In this document: piece by piece, positions 55,870-64,000 of the stretch | How the letters are laid out: every line of letters starts with the position of its first letter | How positions within the stretch are numbered: position 1 is the stretch's first letter | NCBI GenBank assembly: GCA_902362805.1 | Contig: CABIXY010000004.1 | Span: forward strand, 496,001 to 560,000 | Length of the DNA: 64,000 nucleotides | Reading direction: 5' to 3' | Source: Eubacteriaceae bacterium | GTDB lineage: Bacteria > Bacillota > Clostridia > Peptostreptococcales > Anaerovoracaceae | Position numbers and translations under genes: made by a program | Notes under the pieces: model-generated | Seen by the model: only the letters and a program-made list of their open reading frames with translations | The model's database searches: none | Told to the model about the DNA's origin: nothing

Positions 55870-58014
55870 CTATTCCGTGGTGATCAGCTGGGTGTAGAGG
55901 TCGCCCTTTGCCATCAGCTCTTCATGGGTGCCTCTTTCCACAACTTCACCGTAATTCATAACGACGATTTCATCACAGTCCCGAATGGTCGAAAGACGAT
56001 GGGCCACGATGATGCAGGTGATCCCGCGGTTCTTGATGGCGTTGATGACCTCGTACTCCGTCTTTGCGTCCAGGGCGCTGGTCGCTTCGTCCATGATGAC
56101 GATGCTGGGATCCTGCGCCAGTACGCGGGCAATCTCCAGTCTCTGCCGCTGTCCGCCAGAGAAGTTCTTTCCGCCCTCGGTCAGCTTGCAGTCGTAGCCT
56201 TCGCGGAGTATGATTTCTTCGTGCATGCTGGCGTCTTTTGCCGCCATAATCATCTCAAAATCTTCGATGGACTGGTCCCACATCTTGATATTGTTCCTGA
56301 TGGAGTCTTCAAACAGGATGATGTCCTGATCCACGACAGCCACAGAGCTGGTGAAGATCATGTGGTTCAGCTCCTCCATAGGTTTCCCGTCAAATTCGAT
56401 GGTGCCGGACCACGGTTTGTACAGTCCCGAAATCAGCTTGGTCATGGTGGATTTGCCGCAGCCGGAGCCGCCCACAAAGGCCACCTTTGATCCTGGCTTG
56501 ATGTCGATGCTGAAGTCTTTGATCAGGGCTGGAGAATTGGTGCTGTAGCCAAAGGTCACATCCTTTAGGCGGATATCGCCGCTCAGCTTTTTTGCCCCTG
56601 CAAGGGATTCGCTCTCGTCTTTGGTATAATCCACATCGGCCGGATATTCCATGACATCCTCCACCCTCTCCATAGACGCCCGCATCTGCTGCACGGTAGT
56701 ACCCACGTTGATCAAGGACAACGCCGGTGAGAGGAATTCTGCAATAAATCCCTGAAAGGCCATGAGCATACCGACGGTAAAATCGCCGTTGATGATCAGC
56801 AATGCGCCGATGAGCAGCACGGAGCTGTTAGCCAGGGAAGTCAGAAACTGGGGTATGCTGTTCATGTAAATATTGGTCTTCAGCACTCTGTTGTTTTCTA
56901 CCGATTCCCTGGCGATGAAGCCGGACCACCGCTCGAAGAAGCCGTTTTCTGCTCCGGCGGCTTTGATGGTCTCAATCATCTCGATGCCAGAGGTGGTGGT
57001 GCTGTCCACCTTGCCCCTTTCACGCATAGCCACACGGCTGATGTTCATAATTTTGTTGGATATGTAACCTGCCGAAAACAGATTGATTGCCACAGTGACC
57101 AGCCCCACGACGGTCAGAACTGCGCTGTATCTGAGCATGATGGTCAGATACAGAATCAGGGTCAGCAGATCCAGCCCCGCCGGCGCCAGCTCACCTACCA
57201 GGGTATTGGTGATAGACTGGTTCAGGCCTTGCCGCCCCACCAGATCTCCGGCATTCCTCTGTGAAAAGAAGTTCATGGGCAAACGGAGAACGTGCCACAT
57301 GAATTCCGAGTTGGCCGTAATGGCAAACTTACCCTGTATCTTACGCAGGTAACTCGCCTGCAGGTAATTGACGACAATGCTGAAGACAAGGACGATTGCC
57401 ATGATTCCAATAAATGGCATCAGCCAGTCCGACTGGCCTTTGGTCAGAATGCTGTCCATAAAGACCTTGGAAAACAGCGGCTGTATAATGCCGACTACAG
57501 TGATGAAAACGGTCGTGATAAAGACGAAGATGACAGCGGATTTCGTTCCCCGCAGCCTCTTCCCGGCAAAATTCATCACGCTGCGTTTCTCTCCGCCGAT
57601 CTCGAAGTCATCGTTCTTCTCAAACATGATTACTACGCCTGTAAAGGCTCTGTCAAATTCCTTCATGGAGACTGTCACCCGCCCTCGAGCCGGGTCGTTG
57701 AGGACAGCGCCCTTTTTTGTAAATCCGCATAGGACAACAAAGTGATTAAAATTCCAATGTATAATTGCTGGGAAAGAGATCTCCTGAACCATATCCAGCT
57801 CGTAGCGGAAGGCTCTCGCCGTCAGACCATAATCAGCCGCCGCTGATTTGATCGCCTTGACGCTGGTCCCGTCTCTGGATACGCCGCAGGCCATGCGTAC
57901 CTTTTCCAGCGGTTCCACCCGCCCGTGGTAGCCTAGGATCATGGCTAAGGATGCAGCCCCGCATTCCAGGGCTTCCATCTGCATGACAACTGGTACTTTG
58001 ATTGGTTTTGCCAT
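55870..58014 (-). CDS. C39 peptidase-containing ABC exporter (NHLP type)
   Basis: 714 residues. An N-terminal C39 domain removes GG leaders: catalytic Cys18 in MEALECGAAS, His91 in WNFNHFVVL and Asp107 in LNDPARG. Six helices follow (about 160-430), then the ATPase: Walker A GGSGCGKSTMTK, signature FSGGQRQRLEIARVLA, Walker B IVIMDEATSALD, H-loop IIVAHRL. All catalytic residues are intact, so leader cleavage after SVDGG/AVDGG is expected during export. Middle gene of the exporter operon; ribosome site AGGAGG. Confidence 0.93.
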   Translation of the reverse strand: MAKPIKVPVVMQMEALECGAASLAMILGYHGRVEPLEKVRMACGVSRDGTSVKAIKSAAADYGLTARAFRYELDMVQEISFPAIIHWNFNHFVVLCGFTKKGAVLNDPARGRVTVSMKEFDRAFTGVVIMFEKNDDFEIGGEKRSVMNFAGKRLRGTKSAVIFVFITTVFITVVGIIQPLFSKVFMDSILTKGQSDWLMPFIGIMAIVLVFSIVVNYLQASYLRKIQGKFAITANSEFMWHVLRLPMNFFSQRNAGDLVGRQGLNQSITNTLVGELAPAGLDLLTLILYLTIMLRYSAVLTVVGLVTVAINLFSAGYISNKIMNISRVAMRERGKVDSTTTSGIEMIETIKAAGAENGFFERWSGFIARESVENNRVLKTNIYMNSIPQFLTSLANSSVLLIGALLIINGDFTVGMLMAFQGFIAEFLSPALSLINVGTTVQQMRASMERVEDVMEYPADVDYTKDESESLAGAKKLSGDIRLKDVTFGYSTNSPALIKDFSIDIKPGSKVAFVGGSGCGKSTMTKLISGLYKPWSGTIEFDGKPMEELNHMIFTSSVAVVDQDIILFEDSIRNNIKMWDQSIEDFEMIMAAKDASMHEEIILREGYDCKLTEGGKNFSGGQRQRLEIARVLAQDPSIVIMDEATSALDAKTEYEVINAIKNRGITCIIVAHRLSTIRDCDEIVVMNYGEVVERGTHEELMAKGDLYTQLITTE

Positions 58015-58024
58015 GATGCGCCTC

Positions 58025-58621
58025 CTACTCTAAAATCAGTTCTATCGGTTTTTGATTCTCGACTACGGCAAGAGCGGTACCGGTAGAACCTTTTTTGACC
58101 GTAACGTCTTTCCCTTTACTGCTGGACCAGGCAATGCCGCTAGCAGTTTCTTTGTCGCTGTCAAAAGAAATAGTCACCAGAATTCCTACAGAATCTGGCA
58201 TCAGATAGCCGGCCAGTTCTTTATTCTTGACCAGGCTGACGATTTCTTCTTCGGATACAGGAAATTCACCAATGCTTTCGACTCTGCCTTTCATGTATCC
58301 ATAGGTCTCGCGGTCAGCCGTACTTGGAGAAACCTGTACTTCCATTCCCGTCTTCAATTCCGCCGCAGTTTCTACAGATACCACTGCGGCCATTTTGTCG
58401 CAGCGTTCCTGTTCCTCGCTGGCATAAAAGGCGCCCGACAGGTTTTCCGTGAGAGGAATGTTTCCTAAAAACCCCCAGGCCAGTCCTCCCAGCAGCAGCA
58501 ATCCTAAAGCCGCCAGCATGATGACGACACTGGGGTTGATGACCTTGATGTAGTCATTCATCTTTTCCGGGGAAGAGATCCGCTCCAGGTTTGATTTTCT
58601 AAATACTTCTTTGTTATCCAT
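58025..58621 (-). CDS. Short HlyD-like secretion protein of the NHLP system
   Basis: 198 residues: cytoplasmic N-terminus, one helix (VVIMLAALGLLLLGGLAWGFLG) and an extracytoplasmic beta-barrel part (LKTGMEVQVSPSTADRETYGY, GRVESIGEFPVSEEE). Much shorter than HlyD/ComB adaptors, with no long coiled-coil hairpin, matching the short 'NHLM bacteriocin system secretion protein' type. First gene of the exporter operon, 11 bases before the C39 exporter gene; its promoter is ECF-type promoter B. Confidence 0.87.
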   Translation of the reverse strand: MDNKEVFRKSNLERISSPEKMNDYIKVINPSVVIMLAALGLLLLGGLAWGFLGNIPLTENLSGAFYASEEQERCDKMAAVVSVETAAELKTGMEVQVSPSTADRETYGYMKGRVESIGEFPVSEEEIVSLVKNKELAGYLMPDSVGILVTISFDSDKETASGIAWSSSKGKDVTVKKGSTGTALAVVENQKPIELILE

Positions 58622-58684
58622 GCCTTCCTCCTATCGTAGTCTGCGACCCTTGGGCAGACTGATTTACTTCACCTATACCTTTTG

Positions 58685-58712
58685 TATACGGCGCGATAGG
58701 CAAAACGTCTCA
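58685..58712 (-). promoter_or_regulatory. ECF-type promoter B, for the exporter operon
   Basis: Minus strand TGAGAC (58707-58712), 16-bp spacer, CGTATA (58685-58690), 64 bp before the secretion-protein gene and just after the terminator of the upstream OpuF operon. Confidence 0.87.
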
Positions 58713-58726
58713 AAAAAGAAAAAAAG

Positions 58727-58750
58727 AGCTGCCACTGCGGCAGCTTTTCA
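58727..58750 (-). terminator. Terminator after the second OpuF-type operon
   Basis: Perfect stem AGCTGCC/GGCAGCT with a 5-base loop, followed on the minus strand by CTTTTTTTC. It separates the OpuF operon from the exporter operon. Confidence 0.9.
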
Positions 58751-58790
58751 GCCGCCGTCAGCAACAACTCTTTCATTTTCATATATAGGA

Positions 58791-60368
58791 TTAAATCAGA
58801 CCCTGCTCCTTGGCAAACTCTCTTGCCACGTCAGCTGGTTCTTTTCCTTTTTCATCTACCTGGTAATTCAGTTCCTGCATGACCTCGTTGGTGAGGATCT
58901 TGCTCAGTTTATTGATGACGTCTTCCAGTTCTGGATACTTTTCAAGCATCTCTTCGTTGATGATTGGAATCGCATAGTACGGAGGGAAGAATCCGTCGCT
59001 GTCTTCCAGGACCTTCAGGTTGTACTTTTTCAAAAGGCCGTCGGTTGCATATGCATCAACGATGTCCGTATTGCCATTTTTCAAAGCCGTAAATCTCGGC
59101 GATCCGTCGATGGCTACAGTCTTTTTAAAGTGAAAACCATATTTTTTCAAAAGACCTGGCAGACCGTCGTCCGGTCTGTTCTGGAATTCCATCGTTGTGC
59201 CCAGTGACAGCTGAGAGTCACACTTGAGCAGATCTTTCATGGTCGAAAGGCCGTATTTCTTTGCTGTCTCCTGAGAGACCGCCAGAGTATAGGTATTGTT
59301 AAAGTTAGCCTGTTCCAAAACTTTGATCTTGTACTTCTCATGCAGCGCTGTTTTGCACTCGTCATAGACTGCCTGCATATCCGACTTGGCCGGTTGATTG
59401 AGGATATTGACATAAATCGTGCCAGTATAGTCCACATACATGTCGATTTCACCTTTTTTCAAGGCCTCAAAGCAGACCTGGCTGCCGCCTAAGTTTTCTT
59501 TTCGAACCACATTGATATCCGTATCGTGTTCAATGACGTCGGCATATAAGTTACAGAGGATCAGCTGCTCGGTGAAGTCCTTGCTGCCTATGGTAATGGT
59601 CTTTTCTTCCTGGTTCATGTTTCCAATCACCGTATTTCCTACTAAGACTACAATCAAAGCCGCGGCGACTGCCAAGACGATTTTCTCTCTTTTTCTCTTC
59701 TTTTTCAGTTCCGCCTTTGCTGTGCCGAAAGCACTCTGCAAACTGATCGGCGTTACTAATTTTTCTACCAGCCCCATGAGGAAGTCTACCAGAAGGGCTA
59801 AGAGACATGCCGGAATGGCTCCGGCCAGAATCTGCAGATTATTGACCGTTCTGATACCTGAGAAAACCAGATATCCCAAACCGCCTGCACCGATAAATGC
59901 CGCCATGGTCATGAGCCCCACTGCGGTTACAGCGGAAATTCGCACACCTGCCATGATGACTGGCAGTGCCATGGGAATTTTGACCTTGGCCAGGACCTGC
60001 CACTTCGTTAACCCAATCCCCTTTGCCGCTTCTACCAGATCCGGATCGATGCTGGCGATACCAGTATAGGTATTTTTAATAATCGGCAGCAGCGAGTAGA
60101 TGATAACCATAACTACCGCCGGTAAGGCTCCGATGCCGAGAAGCGGTATGGCTAGACCGAGAAGCGCCATGCTCGGTATTGCCTGTACCACATTGGCCAC
60201 ACCAATAATGGGCTTATCCAGCTTTTTGACATAACTGATCAAAATGCCGAGCGGCACGCCGATGAGGATGGCAAATCCCACAGCGATGGCTGTCATTTCG
60301 ATATGTTCCATGAGCAGATCTGCAATCTGCCCCAGATGCTGGGTCATGTATTTAAATAGTGCAATCAT
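58791..60368 (-). CDS. opuFB: OpuF-type osmolyte ABC importer, permease fused to binding domain, copy 2
   Basis: 525 residues, same length and architecture as copy 1 at 39523. The permease half is nearly identical (MTAIAVGFAILIGVPLGILI, AKGIGLTKWQVLAKVKIPMA); the binding domain differs more (VVRKENLGGSQVCFEALKKG; QNRPDDGLPGLLKKYGFHFK). Ligand class glycine betaine/choline/carnitine; different specificity from copy 1 is a reasonable guess. The stop and start codons of the two genes overlap by one base. Confidence 0.93.
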   Translation of the reverse strand: MIALFKYMTQHLGQIADLLMEHIEMTAIAVGFAILIGVPLGILISYVKKLDKPIIGVANVVQAIPSMALLGLAIPLLGIGALPAVVMVIIYSLLPIIKNTYTGIASIDPDLVEAAKGIGLTKWQVLAKVKIPMALPVIMAGVRISAVTAVGLMTMAAFIGAGGLGYLVFSGIRTVNNLQILAGAIPACLLALLVDFLMGLVEKLVTPISLQSAFGTAKAELKKKRKREKIVLAVAAALIVVLVGNTVIGNMNQEEKTITIGSKDFTEQLILCNLYADVIEHDTDINVVRKENLGGSQVCFEALKKGEIDMYVDYTGTIYVNILNQPAKSDMQAVYDECKTALHEKYKIKVLEQANFNNTYTLAVSQETAKKYGLSTMKDLLKCDSQLSLGTTMEFQNRPDDGLPGLLKKYGFHFKKTVAIDGSPRFTALKNGNTDIVDAYATDGLLKKYNLKVLEDSDGFFPPYYAIPIINEEMLEKYPELEDVINKLSKILTNEVMQELNYQVDEKGKEPADVAREFAKEQGLI

Positions 60369-61510
60369 TACTGACTCACCGTCCCTTCCGTACTGTCTTC
60401 CGTCAGGAACTGTTTACTCAGTGTAGAGACCAGGTTACTGTTAGTCAAAAGTCCCACTAGTCTTTCCTCTTCGTCGAGAACAGGAATATTGTTGACTTCT
60501 GTCTCTTCTACCATCTTGAGCACATCGACGATATTGTCTCCTACATGAGAAACATAGGCTACTTCGTTCATAATATCCTCTGCCTGCATTAAAGGTCTGC
60601 TGGCTTTAAATAGATTTTTTCTACCGACGATGCCGCGCAGTTTTTTCTCGTCGTCGACCACCAGCAGCGTATCGATATGATGATCTCTCATGCGCTTGAT
60701 ACATCTGTTCCTAATCATGTCGCCTTTACAGGTGATTGGGTTTTTAATCATAAAGTCTTCTACCTTTATGTATTCTGGGGAATCCCATATCCTGTTGGTA
60801 CCGACGAAGTTGGCTACAAATTCGTCAGCCGGCTGTTTTAGGATCGTTTCCGGCGTATCAAACTGAAGGATGTGACCGCCTTTCATAATGCAGATCCTGT
60901 CTGCAATTTTGATAGCCTCGTCCATATCGTGGGTAACAAAGACCATAGTCTTCCCTACCTTGGATTGCAGCTCGATCAGTTCATCCTGCAGACTGCTTCT
61001 AGTTACAGGGTCCAGGGCCGAGAAAGGTTCATCCAATAAAATGATATCAGGGTCGTTGGCAAGGGCCCTGATGACGCCGATTCTCTGTCGCTGTCCGCCT
61101 GAAAGCTCTGTCGGGTATCTGTCAAGAAACTGATCAGGATCCAGATCCACCATCTTCATCAGTTTCTTGGTGTTTTCCACAATCTCTTCAGGACTTTTCT
61201 TTTCCATGCGCTCGATAATCTCGATGTTCTGACGAATGGTCATATGGGGAAACAGGCCGCCCTGCTGGATGACGTAACCCATGTTCCTGCGAAGCTGGAC
61301 TTTGTCCATCTCTTCGATATTCTTTTCATCGATAAAAATCTTGCCTTTACTTGTTGGTATTAATCTGTTGATCATTTTCAGCGTCGTTGTCTTTCCGCAA
61401 CCGCTGGGACCGATGAGGACGGTCAGTTCACCGTCACCTATGTCCATAGAAATGTCTGATAAGACGACGTTACCTTTGAATTCTTTCGTAACGTCTCGAA
61501 ATTGAATCAT
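60368..61510 (-). CDS. opuFA: OpuF-type osmolyte ABC importer ATPase with CBS domains, copy 2
   Basis: 380 residues, closely similar to copy 1 at 41097 along its whole length. Walker A GPSGCGKTTTLK, signature LSGGQRQRIGVIRALA, Walker B IILLDEPFSALD, and C-terminal tandem CBS domains (TLLVVDDEKKLRGIVG, NNIPVLDEEERLVGLL). First gene of the operon, under a plain SigA-type promoter without the tandem repeats seen in front of copy 1. Confidence 0.93.
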   Translation of the reverse strand: MIQFRDVTKEFKGNVVLSDISMDIGDGELTVLIGPSGCGKTTTLKMINRLIPTSKGKIFIDEKNIEEMDKVQLRRNMGYVIQQGGLFPHMTIRQNIEIIERMEKKSPEEIVENTKKLMKMVDLDPDQFLDRYPTELSGGQRQRIGVIRALANDPDIILLDEPFSALDPVTRSSLQDELIELQSKVGKTMVFVTHDMDEAIKIADRICIMKGGHILQFDTPETILKQPADEFVANFVGTNRIWDSPEYIKVEDFMIKNPITCKGDMIRNRCIKRMRDHHIDTLLVVDDEKKLRGIVGRKNLFKASRPLMQAEDIMNEVAYVSHVGDNIVDVLKMVEETEVNNIPVLDEEERLVGLLTNSNLVSTLSKQFLTEDSTEGTVSQ

Positions 61511-61603
61511 TAAAAAAACCCCCTATCTGATTCTCAATTAATCGTGTCTTCTGCAGACCAGAATACACATGTCCGCAAAAGTATAAGTTCCCCAATGTAT
61601 ATA

Positions 61604-61632
61604 ATTATACCGACAATTCTGAACAAAGTCAA
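61604..61632 (-). promoter_or_regulatory. SigA-type promoter of the second OpuF operon
   Basis: Minus strand TTGACT (61627-61632), 17-bp spacer, TATAAT (61604-61609), about 95 bp upstream of the ATPase gene. Confidence 0.78.
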
Positions 61633-61666
61633 ACGACAAAAGTCGATAATTGTTGAAATTGACGCA

Positions 61667-61710
61667 AAAAAAGAGAGCATATTTCCCTTCATGCGGAAAA
61701 ATATACTCTC
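61667..61710 (-). terminator. Terminator after the 150-residue gene
   Basis: GAGAGTATATTT pairs with AAATATGCTCTC (one mismatch) around a 14-base loop, followed on the minus strand by TTTTTTTTG. Confidence 0.85.
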
Positions 61711-61728
61711 AAAATGGTTATTTATGCA

Positions 61729-62181
61729 TTAAGTCAAGAACGGCGAAACGGCAGTGATTTCAGCAATCAGAGTATGCAGCTTCTGCATCTCCTCTTCTAT
61801 TTTTTCCAGGTTTTCCCGATCTACGTTACGTGTCATAAAAAGATTTTCAATTTCTTTGTCAAAAGTGGCTAAACTGCCTGCCACATCGATAAATTTTGTA
61901 AAATTGGAACTGTTATACGCCGACTGAAACTTTCTGAGATCTGTGCCGATAATGTCCACAATCTGCTGCTCATTATAAATCTTTCCGATCATCATCGGAT
62001 AAGGGCTCACTCTCTGCAGATAGATTTCTTCCTCTTTTACTTCGTACATATAAGTAATTTTCAGTTCTTCCCCTAAATCAAATTTAGCAATATTGATATG
62101 GGCCGGTGAAGTTTTGATGGATTTCGCTCCCATCTGCCGCAGCATGATGTTGACCATATCGTCTGAAATTCTGTTTCTCAT
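61729..62181 (-). CDS. 150-residue cytoplasmic protein, unknown
   Basis: Unrecognised. Begins MRNRISDDMVNIMLRQMGAK, no membrane segment, no Cys; a middle beta-rich part (LKITYMYEVKEEEIYLQRV) and a helical C-terminus (ENLEKIEEEMQKLHTLIAEI). It follows the anion transporter gene by 18 bases and shares its terminator, so it may act with or regulate that transporter. ATG behind AGGAGCTGAAC. Confidence 0.7.
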   Translation of the reverse strand: MRNRISDDMVNIMLRQMGAKSIKTSPAHINIAKFDLGEELKITYMYEVKEEEIYLQRVSPYPMMIGKIYNEQQIVDIIGTDLRKFQSAYNSSNFTKFIDVAGSLATFDKEIENLFMTRNVDRENLEKIEEEMQKLHTLIAEITAVSPFLT

Positions 62182-62199
62182 GATTGTTCAGCTCCTTCC

Positions 62200-63465
62200 T
62201 TACACAGCATATCTGATCAAAAGATAGATCATGGCCAGCACGACGGACATGATCATCACTGGGAATCCCACCTTCGTATATTCTTTGAAGGTAATCGGAT
62301 AACCGTGCTTACCGCTGATGCCAGAGAGCACCACGTTAGCCGACGCACCGATCAGGGTACCGTTGCCGCCAAGGCATGCGCCCAGGGAAATTGCCCACCA
62401 CAACGGGGTAATGTTGATTCCGCTTTCGCCCAAAGCCAGTACCAGCGGTATCAATGTAGCTACAAAAGGGATATTGTCCAAGACGGAAGACAAGAGTGCC
62501 GATGCCCAAAGCAATACCATCATCGTCATGATCTCATGACCCTTTGTCATATTGATGACAAGCTGTGCCAGCTGTCCGATCACACCGGTTTCGTCTAAGC
62601 CGCCTACAACGATGAACAGGCCTGCGAAAAAAAGAATGGTCGTCCACTCTACCTCACCAATGATGTAATCCACGTTTTGTCTGCCGATGACCAGCATGAC
62701 GGCTGCCGCTGTCAATGCCACCGTTGCCGACTCAATTCCCAACTGGCTGTGAAACATGAAACCAACTACGACCAAAATCATGACGACGATGCTCTTGTAA
62801 AGCAGCGGTATATCCTCTATGGCTTTGTTTTCATCCAGCTCCATGACGGAAAGAATCGCACCCTCATCAGCTGTCAGCTTTGATTTGTAGACAAACTTCA
62901 TGACTAGTATCAGCGCCACAATTACAACGACGGCCACAACCCCCGTATTGACGATGAAATCGACGAAATCAAGTCCGGCTGCACTGCCGATCATGATATT
63001 CGGCGGGTCACCGATCAAAGTTGCCGTACCGCCGATATTGGACGCCAGTATCTGGGTCATCAGAAAAGGTACCGGATTGACTTTGAGCATCCTGGCGATA
63101 GTGATAGTCATAGGTCCTACCAGCAGGACGGTAGTCACATTGTCCAGGAATGCAGATAATACGGCTGTAATCACCATGAAAGCGACCATGATCTTCCACG
63201 GATTTCCATGGGCAAGCTTGGCCGCTTTGATTGCAATGTATTCGAAAATACCCGAATTTTTGACGACAGAGACAAAGATCATCATACCGATCAATACCCC
63301 GATCGTATTGAAATCTATGTATCCCACAGCCTTGTCCACTGTAAGGATATGGGTCAGCATCAGCACGACTGCTCCTGCCAAAGCCACCGCCGTCCTGTGC
63401 ACCTTCTCCGTCATAATTGCCACAATAACGATTAAAAAAACGATAATTGCTATCACTGCTTCCAC
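62200..63465 (-). CDS. ArsB/NhaD-type ion transporter (SLC13/IT superfamily)
   Basis: 421 residues, about 11 helices. Family features: TEKVHRTAVALAGAVVLMLT, a repeat pair with SAFLDNVTTVLLVGPMTI and SSVLDNIPFVATLIPLVLAL (the LDN-x-T/P hairpin motifs), ASNIGGTATLIGDPPNIMIG and ACLGGNGTLIGASANVV. The two GxxTxIGxxxN loops are the substrate/ion-binding hairpins. It could move Na+/H+, arsenite or dicarboxylates. GTG 63465 behind AAGAGGTG is preferred to longer frames up to 63552. Confidence 0.87.
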   Translation of the reverse strand: MEAVIAIIVFLIVIVAIMTEKVHRTAVALAGAVVLMLTHILTVDKAVGYIDFNTIGVLIGMMIFVSVVKNSGIFEYIAIKAAKLAHGNPWKIMVAFMVITAVLSAFLDNVTTVLLVGPMTITIARMLKVNPVPFLMTQILASNIGGTATLIGDPPNIMIGSAAGLDFVDFIVNTGVVAVVVIVALILVMKFVYKSKLTADEGAILSVMELDENKAIEDIPLLYKSIVVMILVVVGFMFHSQLGIESATVALTAAAVMLVIGRQNVDYIIGEVEWTTILFFAGLFIVVGGLDETGVIGQLAQLVINMTKGHEIMTMMVLLWASALLSSVLDNIPFVATLIPLVLALGESGINITPLWWAISLGACLGGNGTLIGASANVVLSGISGKHGYPITFKEYTKVGFPVMIMSVVLAMIYLLIRYAV

Positions 63466-63644
63466 TTTTTCACCTCTTGCTGTCAGATTCTGCTCCTTGC
63501 ATAACATGGATTGTAGCACTTTTAAATAAAAAAGCAATGGCTTTACTAACATTCAAAAATATCAGAAATTGTCGCAAATGATCGAATCCCGCAGAATATC
63601 AAGGATGCCGCAGGATTCCAACTTTAGTATTATTTTTATTTTCT

Positions 63645-64000
63645 TTAAAAGCCCAGTGCTTCGTTGATGAGAACGACTTCCATCTCCTCGTGGCGCATCT
63701 TTTTGAAGTGAATCATCAGACCGTTGCAGATGCGGTCCGGACTGCTGCAGTCATAACATTTGTCACCGTCATTGTAGGCGCAGGGTGTCTTCAGACCTTT
63801 CCGCAGAGCATTCTTCGGCGCTGCTACATTGCGCACTCTCCAAAGAGCTTTTTCCAGATCCGGCTCTATTTTGTTGGTACCGAAGACCAGATACACTTTT
63901 CTGTGTCCGTACAAGGTTCCCGCCACACGATTTCCAGTTCCATCCAGATTAATCAGTATTCCATCTTCTGTGGCTCCATTGACTGAGGTCACATAGAACT
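63645..64000 (-). CDS. LUD domain protein (LutC/YkgG-like), partial
   Basis: C-terminal part of a lactate-utilisation-domain protein; the N-terminus lies beyond the right edge. TSVNGATEDGILINLDGTGNR, VYLVFGTNKIEPDL and VRNVAAPKNALR are typical, followed by a Cys cluster, CYDCSSPDRICNG, as in the DUF162 subgroup. An ATG at 63992 is in frame but the homologous region continues upstream (FYV precedes it). Role in lactate or other hydroxyacid use is family-level inference. Confidence 0.85.
   Translation of the reverse strand, partial: FYVTSVNGATEDGILINLDGTGNRVAGTLYGHRKVYLVFGTNKIEPDLEKALWRVRNVAAPKNALRKGLKTPCAYNDGDKCYDCSSPDRICNGLMIHFKKMRHEEMEVVLINEALGF

Overview
The window looks like a chromosome segment of an anaerobic, amino-acid-using Clostridia member (Firmicutes), perhaps near the Anaerovoracaceae / Family XIII group; this placement is inference. 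Supporting signs are strong AGGAGG ribosome sites, SigA promoters of TTGACA/TATAAT type, PadR, CsoR and Bce-type systems, OpuF-type osmolyte importers, two acyl-ACP thioesterases, and a sigma-54 regulator whose sensor half resembles 3,5-diaminohexanoate dehydrogenase of lysine fermentation. No rRNA or functional tRNA was seen.

Layout. 0-3.7 kb: sigma-54 activator (cut by the left edge), a textbook sigma-54 promoter driving a single 77-residue protein, then azlCD. 3.7-10.4 kb: HipA-like remnant, AI-2E family transporter, a small secreted-protein family, and a decaying peptide-signalling locus (frameshifted GHKL kinase, LytTR regulator lacking most of its receiver, 16-residue Trp-rich ORF, direct-repeat operator). 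10.4-16.6 kb: csoR-copA, thioesterase, hydrolase, yefM-yoeB. 16.6-21.2 kb: complete Bce-type antibiotic-sensing module. 21-34.3 kb: panE-like gene, a phosphoesterase/AlkD/hybrid-kinase operon, PadR-DUF1700-DUF4097, TraX, a MacB-like exporter. 34.3-39.4 kb: M20 hydrolase, MFS, LysR, DUF4230, second thioesterase. 39.5-42.3 and 58.8-61.5 kb: two near-duplicate, same-orientation OpuF operons. 62-64 kb: anion transporter and LUD protein.

The most interesting part is 43.4-58.7 kb, between the two OpuF operons. It encodes three paralogous double-glycine-leader peptides with four conserved cysteines, an NHLP-type export system (C39-peptidase ABC protein, second ABC protein, short HlyD-like protein), an ECF sigma factor, a small Cys-rich protein, a LytTR regulator and a GHKL kinase, and a seven-gene operon holding a SpoIIE-type phosphatase, RsbW-like kinase, STAS antagonist and diguanylate cyclase. 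Four promoters here share exactly TGAGAC-N16-CGTATA, upstream of the exporter operon, the peptide operon, the kinase gene and the phosphatase operon. I read this as the regulon of the local ECF sigma factor: one factor coupling peptide production, export, sensing and a partner-switching/c-di-GMP output. No peptide-modifying enzyme is visible.

The window also carries several structured repeat families: a 123-bp tRNA(Leu)-like element (two copies), tandem 90-bp and 93-bp hairpin elements whose stems covary between copies, a diverged ~300-bp intergenic repeat, and a 45-bp hairpin repeat.
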